A stretch of 6,363 nucleotides of DNA from an uncultured Eubacteriales bacterium (GTDB lineage Bacteria; Bacillota; Clostridia; Lachnospirales; CAG-274): the NCBI GenBank assembly GCA_905201505.1, contig CAJKOJ010000086.1, positions 1-6,363 of the forward strand. The letters are read 5' to 3'. Shown one piece after another: positions 5,832 to 6,363 of the stretch. A program made the translations under genes and the position numbers. Position 1 is the stretch's first letter, and every line of letters begins with the position of its first letter. Under the pieces are notes generated by a model. The model did not search any database. It was given only the letters and a program-made list of their open reading frames with translations, and was not told the DNA's origin.

Positions 5832-6362
5832 TTATTCTCCGCTCCCCCACATAGTTCTTTCCCTATGCTTATCGTATAAATTATATGTATGCATTGAAAA
5901 ATATATTGTATTGCTGTACCTTCCTATTACATAGTTATAGAATTTACTGTCTATAAGAATAATAAATAAAGACAACAAATCATAATAACAATTTAAACAA
6001 TCAATAACAAAATTTAATTCATTCATAATAATTTTGCCATTTGTTCTGATTAAGGCTATTTGCATATTATTTTTTGTCACTGAAAAACAGTTTCCTCCAT
6101 GAGAATATATCTCATATTCATCATCAAATAAAGTAATTTTAATAATATGGCTAAATATAACATAATTCATTTTTCCAATTAAAATATTATTATCATCTTC
6201 AATTTTTGAAATATCAAAATAGCTAATAATTAGTCTTACAAAAAACATTATTATAAAAAGTAAAATTAATAAATACATATTTTTTATATACATAATCATA
6301 AAAACAGCGCTTATTATAAATAAACAATTTATATAATTCTTTATACAAATTCTATAGCTGCC
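5832..6362 (-). CDS. Membrane-anchored hypothetical protein, candidate immunity protein (5' end outside window)
   Basis: The frame ends at a TAA (5832-5834) and stays open to the right edge, so the gene is probably longer than the window shows. The first ATG inside is at 6299 (155 residues), but it lacks a good ribosome binding site, and the 21 codons before it are also hydrophobic. The N-terminal part has one or two membrane segments (MYLLILLFIIMFFVRLIISY and the stretch before it). A cytoplasmic or external domain of short beta-like segments follows, then YYDLLSLFIILID, which aligns with the C-terminal part of the broken gene at 1185-1742. I do not recognise a named family; a tubby/LURP-like fold is a tentative guess. 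It lies about 30 bases upstream of the orphan Rhs core on the same strand, the place expected for the immunity gene of the preceding Rhs toxin. Confidence 0.5.
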   Translation of the reverse strand, partial: GSYRICIKNYINCLFIISAVFMIMYIKNMYLLILLFIIMFFVRLIISYFDISKIEDDNNILIGKMNYVIFSHIIKITLFDDEYEIYSHGGNCFSVTKNNMQIALIRTNGKIIMNELNFVIDCLNCYYDLLSLFIILIDSKFYNYVIGRYSNTIYFSMHTYNLYDKHRERTMWGSGE

Positions 6363-6363
6363 G

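Overview
The window looks like a chromosomal accessory region from a low-GC anaerobic Firmicute, probably of the Clostridia (Lachnospiraceae or Clostridium-like). I infer this from the AT-rich codon use, strong GGAGG-type ribosome binding sites, and the clostridial flavour of the Rhs, RsgA and methyltransferase proteins. Species cannot be named from the sequence alone.

Layout. (1) 46-1065, plus strand: an intact YeiH-family putative sulfate exporter, closed by a hairpin at 1103-1134. (2) 1185-1930, minus strand, very AT-rich: the last 62 residues of a decapitated protein, probably the C-terminal tail of an Rhs-type polymorphic toxin. Its stop overlaps (TAATG) the start of a small candidate immunity gene, which is itself broken by an in-frame TAA. 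(3) About 1934-5414, plus strand, visibly less AT-rich: a separate block holding a strong promoter embedded in a pair of palindromic operators, a TetR-family repressor, a second-copy-type RsgA GTPase, a GNAT acetyltransferase and a frameshifted SAM-dependent methyltransferase. It ends in a scrap of a conjugative-transposon-type sigma/HTH protein. (4) 5415-5803, minus strand: the C-terminal part of an Rhs core, with a one-base frameshift, ending just after its DKNGL motif. (5) 5832 to the right edge, minus strand: a membrane-anchored protein resembling the candidate immunity gene of region 2.

Read on the minus strand from right to left, regions 5, 4 and 2 make up an Rhs locus: immunity-like gene, orphan Rhs core, toxin tail, second immunity-like gene. 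Region 3 lies exactly where the Rhs core should run into its toxin domain. The simplest reading is that a roughly 3.5 kb block of integrative-element origin landed in, or recombined into, an orphan Rhs toxin cassette and removed most of the toxin domain. The cassette then decayed, as shown by the frameshift and the premature stop.

The four plus-strand genes of region 3 are closely spaced and appear to be one transcript controlled by the TetR protein. An inducible RsgA (a ribosome-associated GTPase) with an acetyltransferase and a methyltransferase could respond to a ribosome-targeting compound. That is inference from gene content only.
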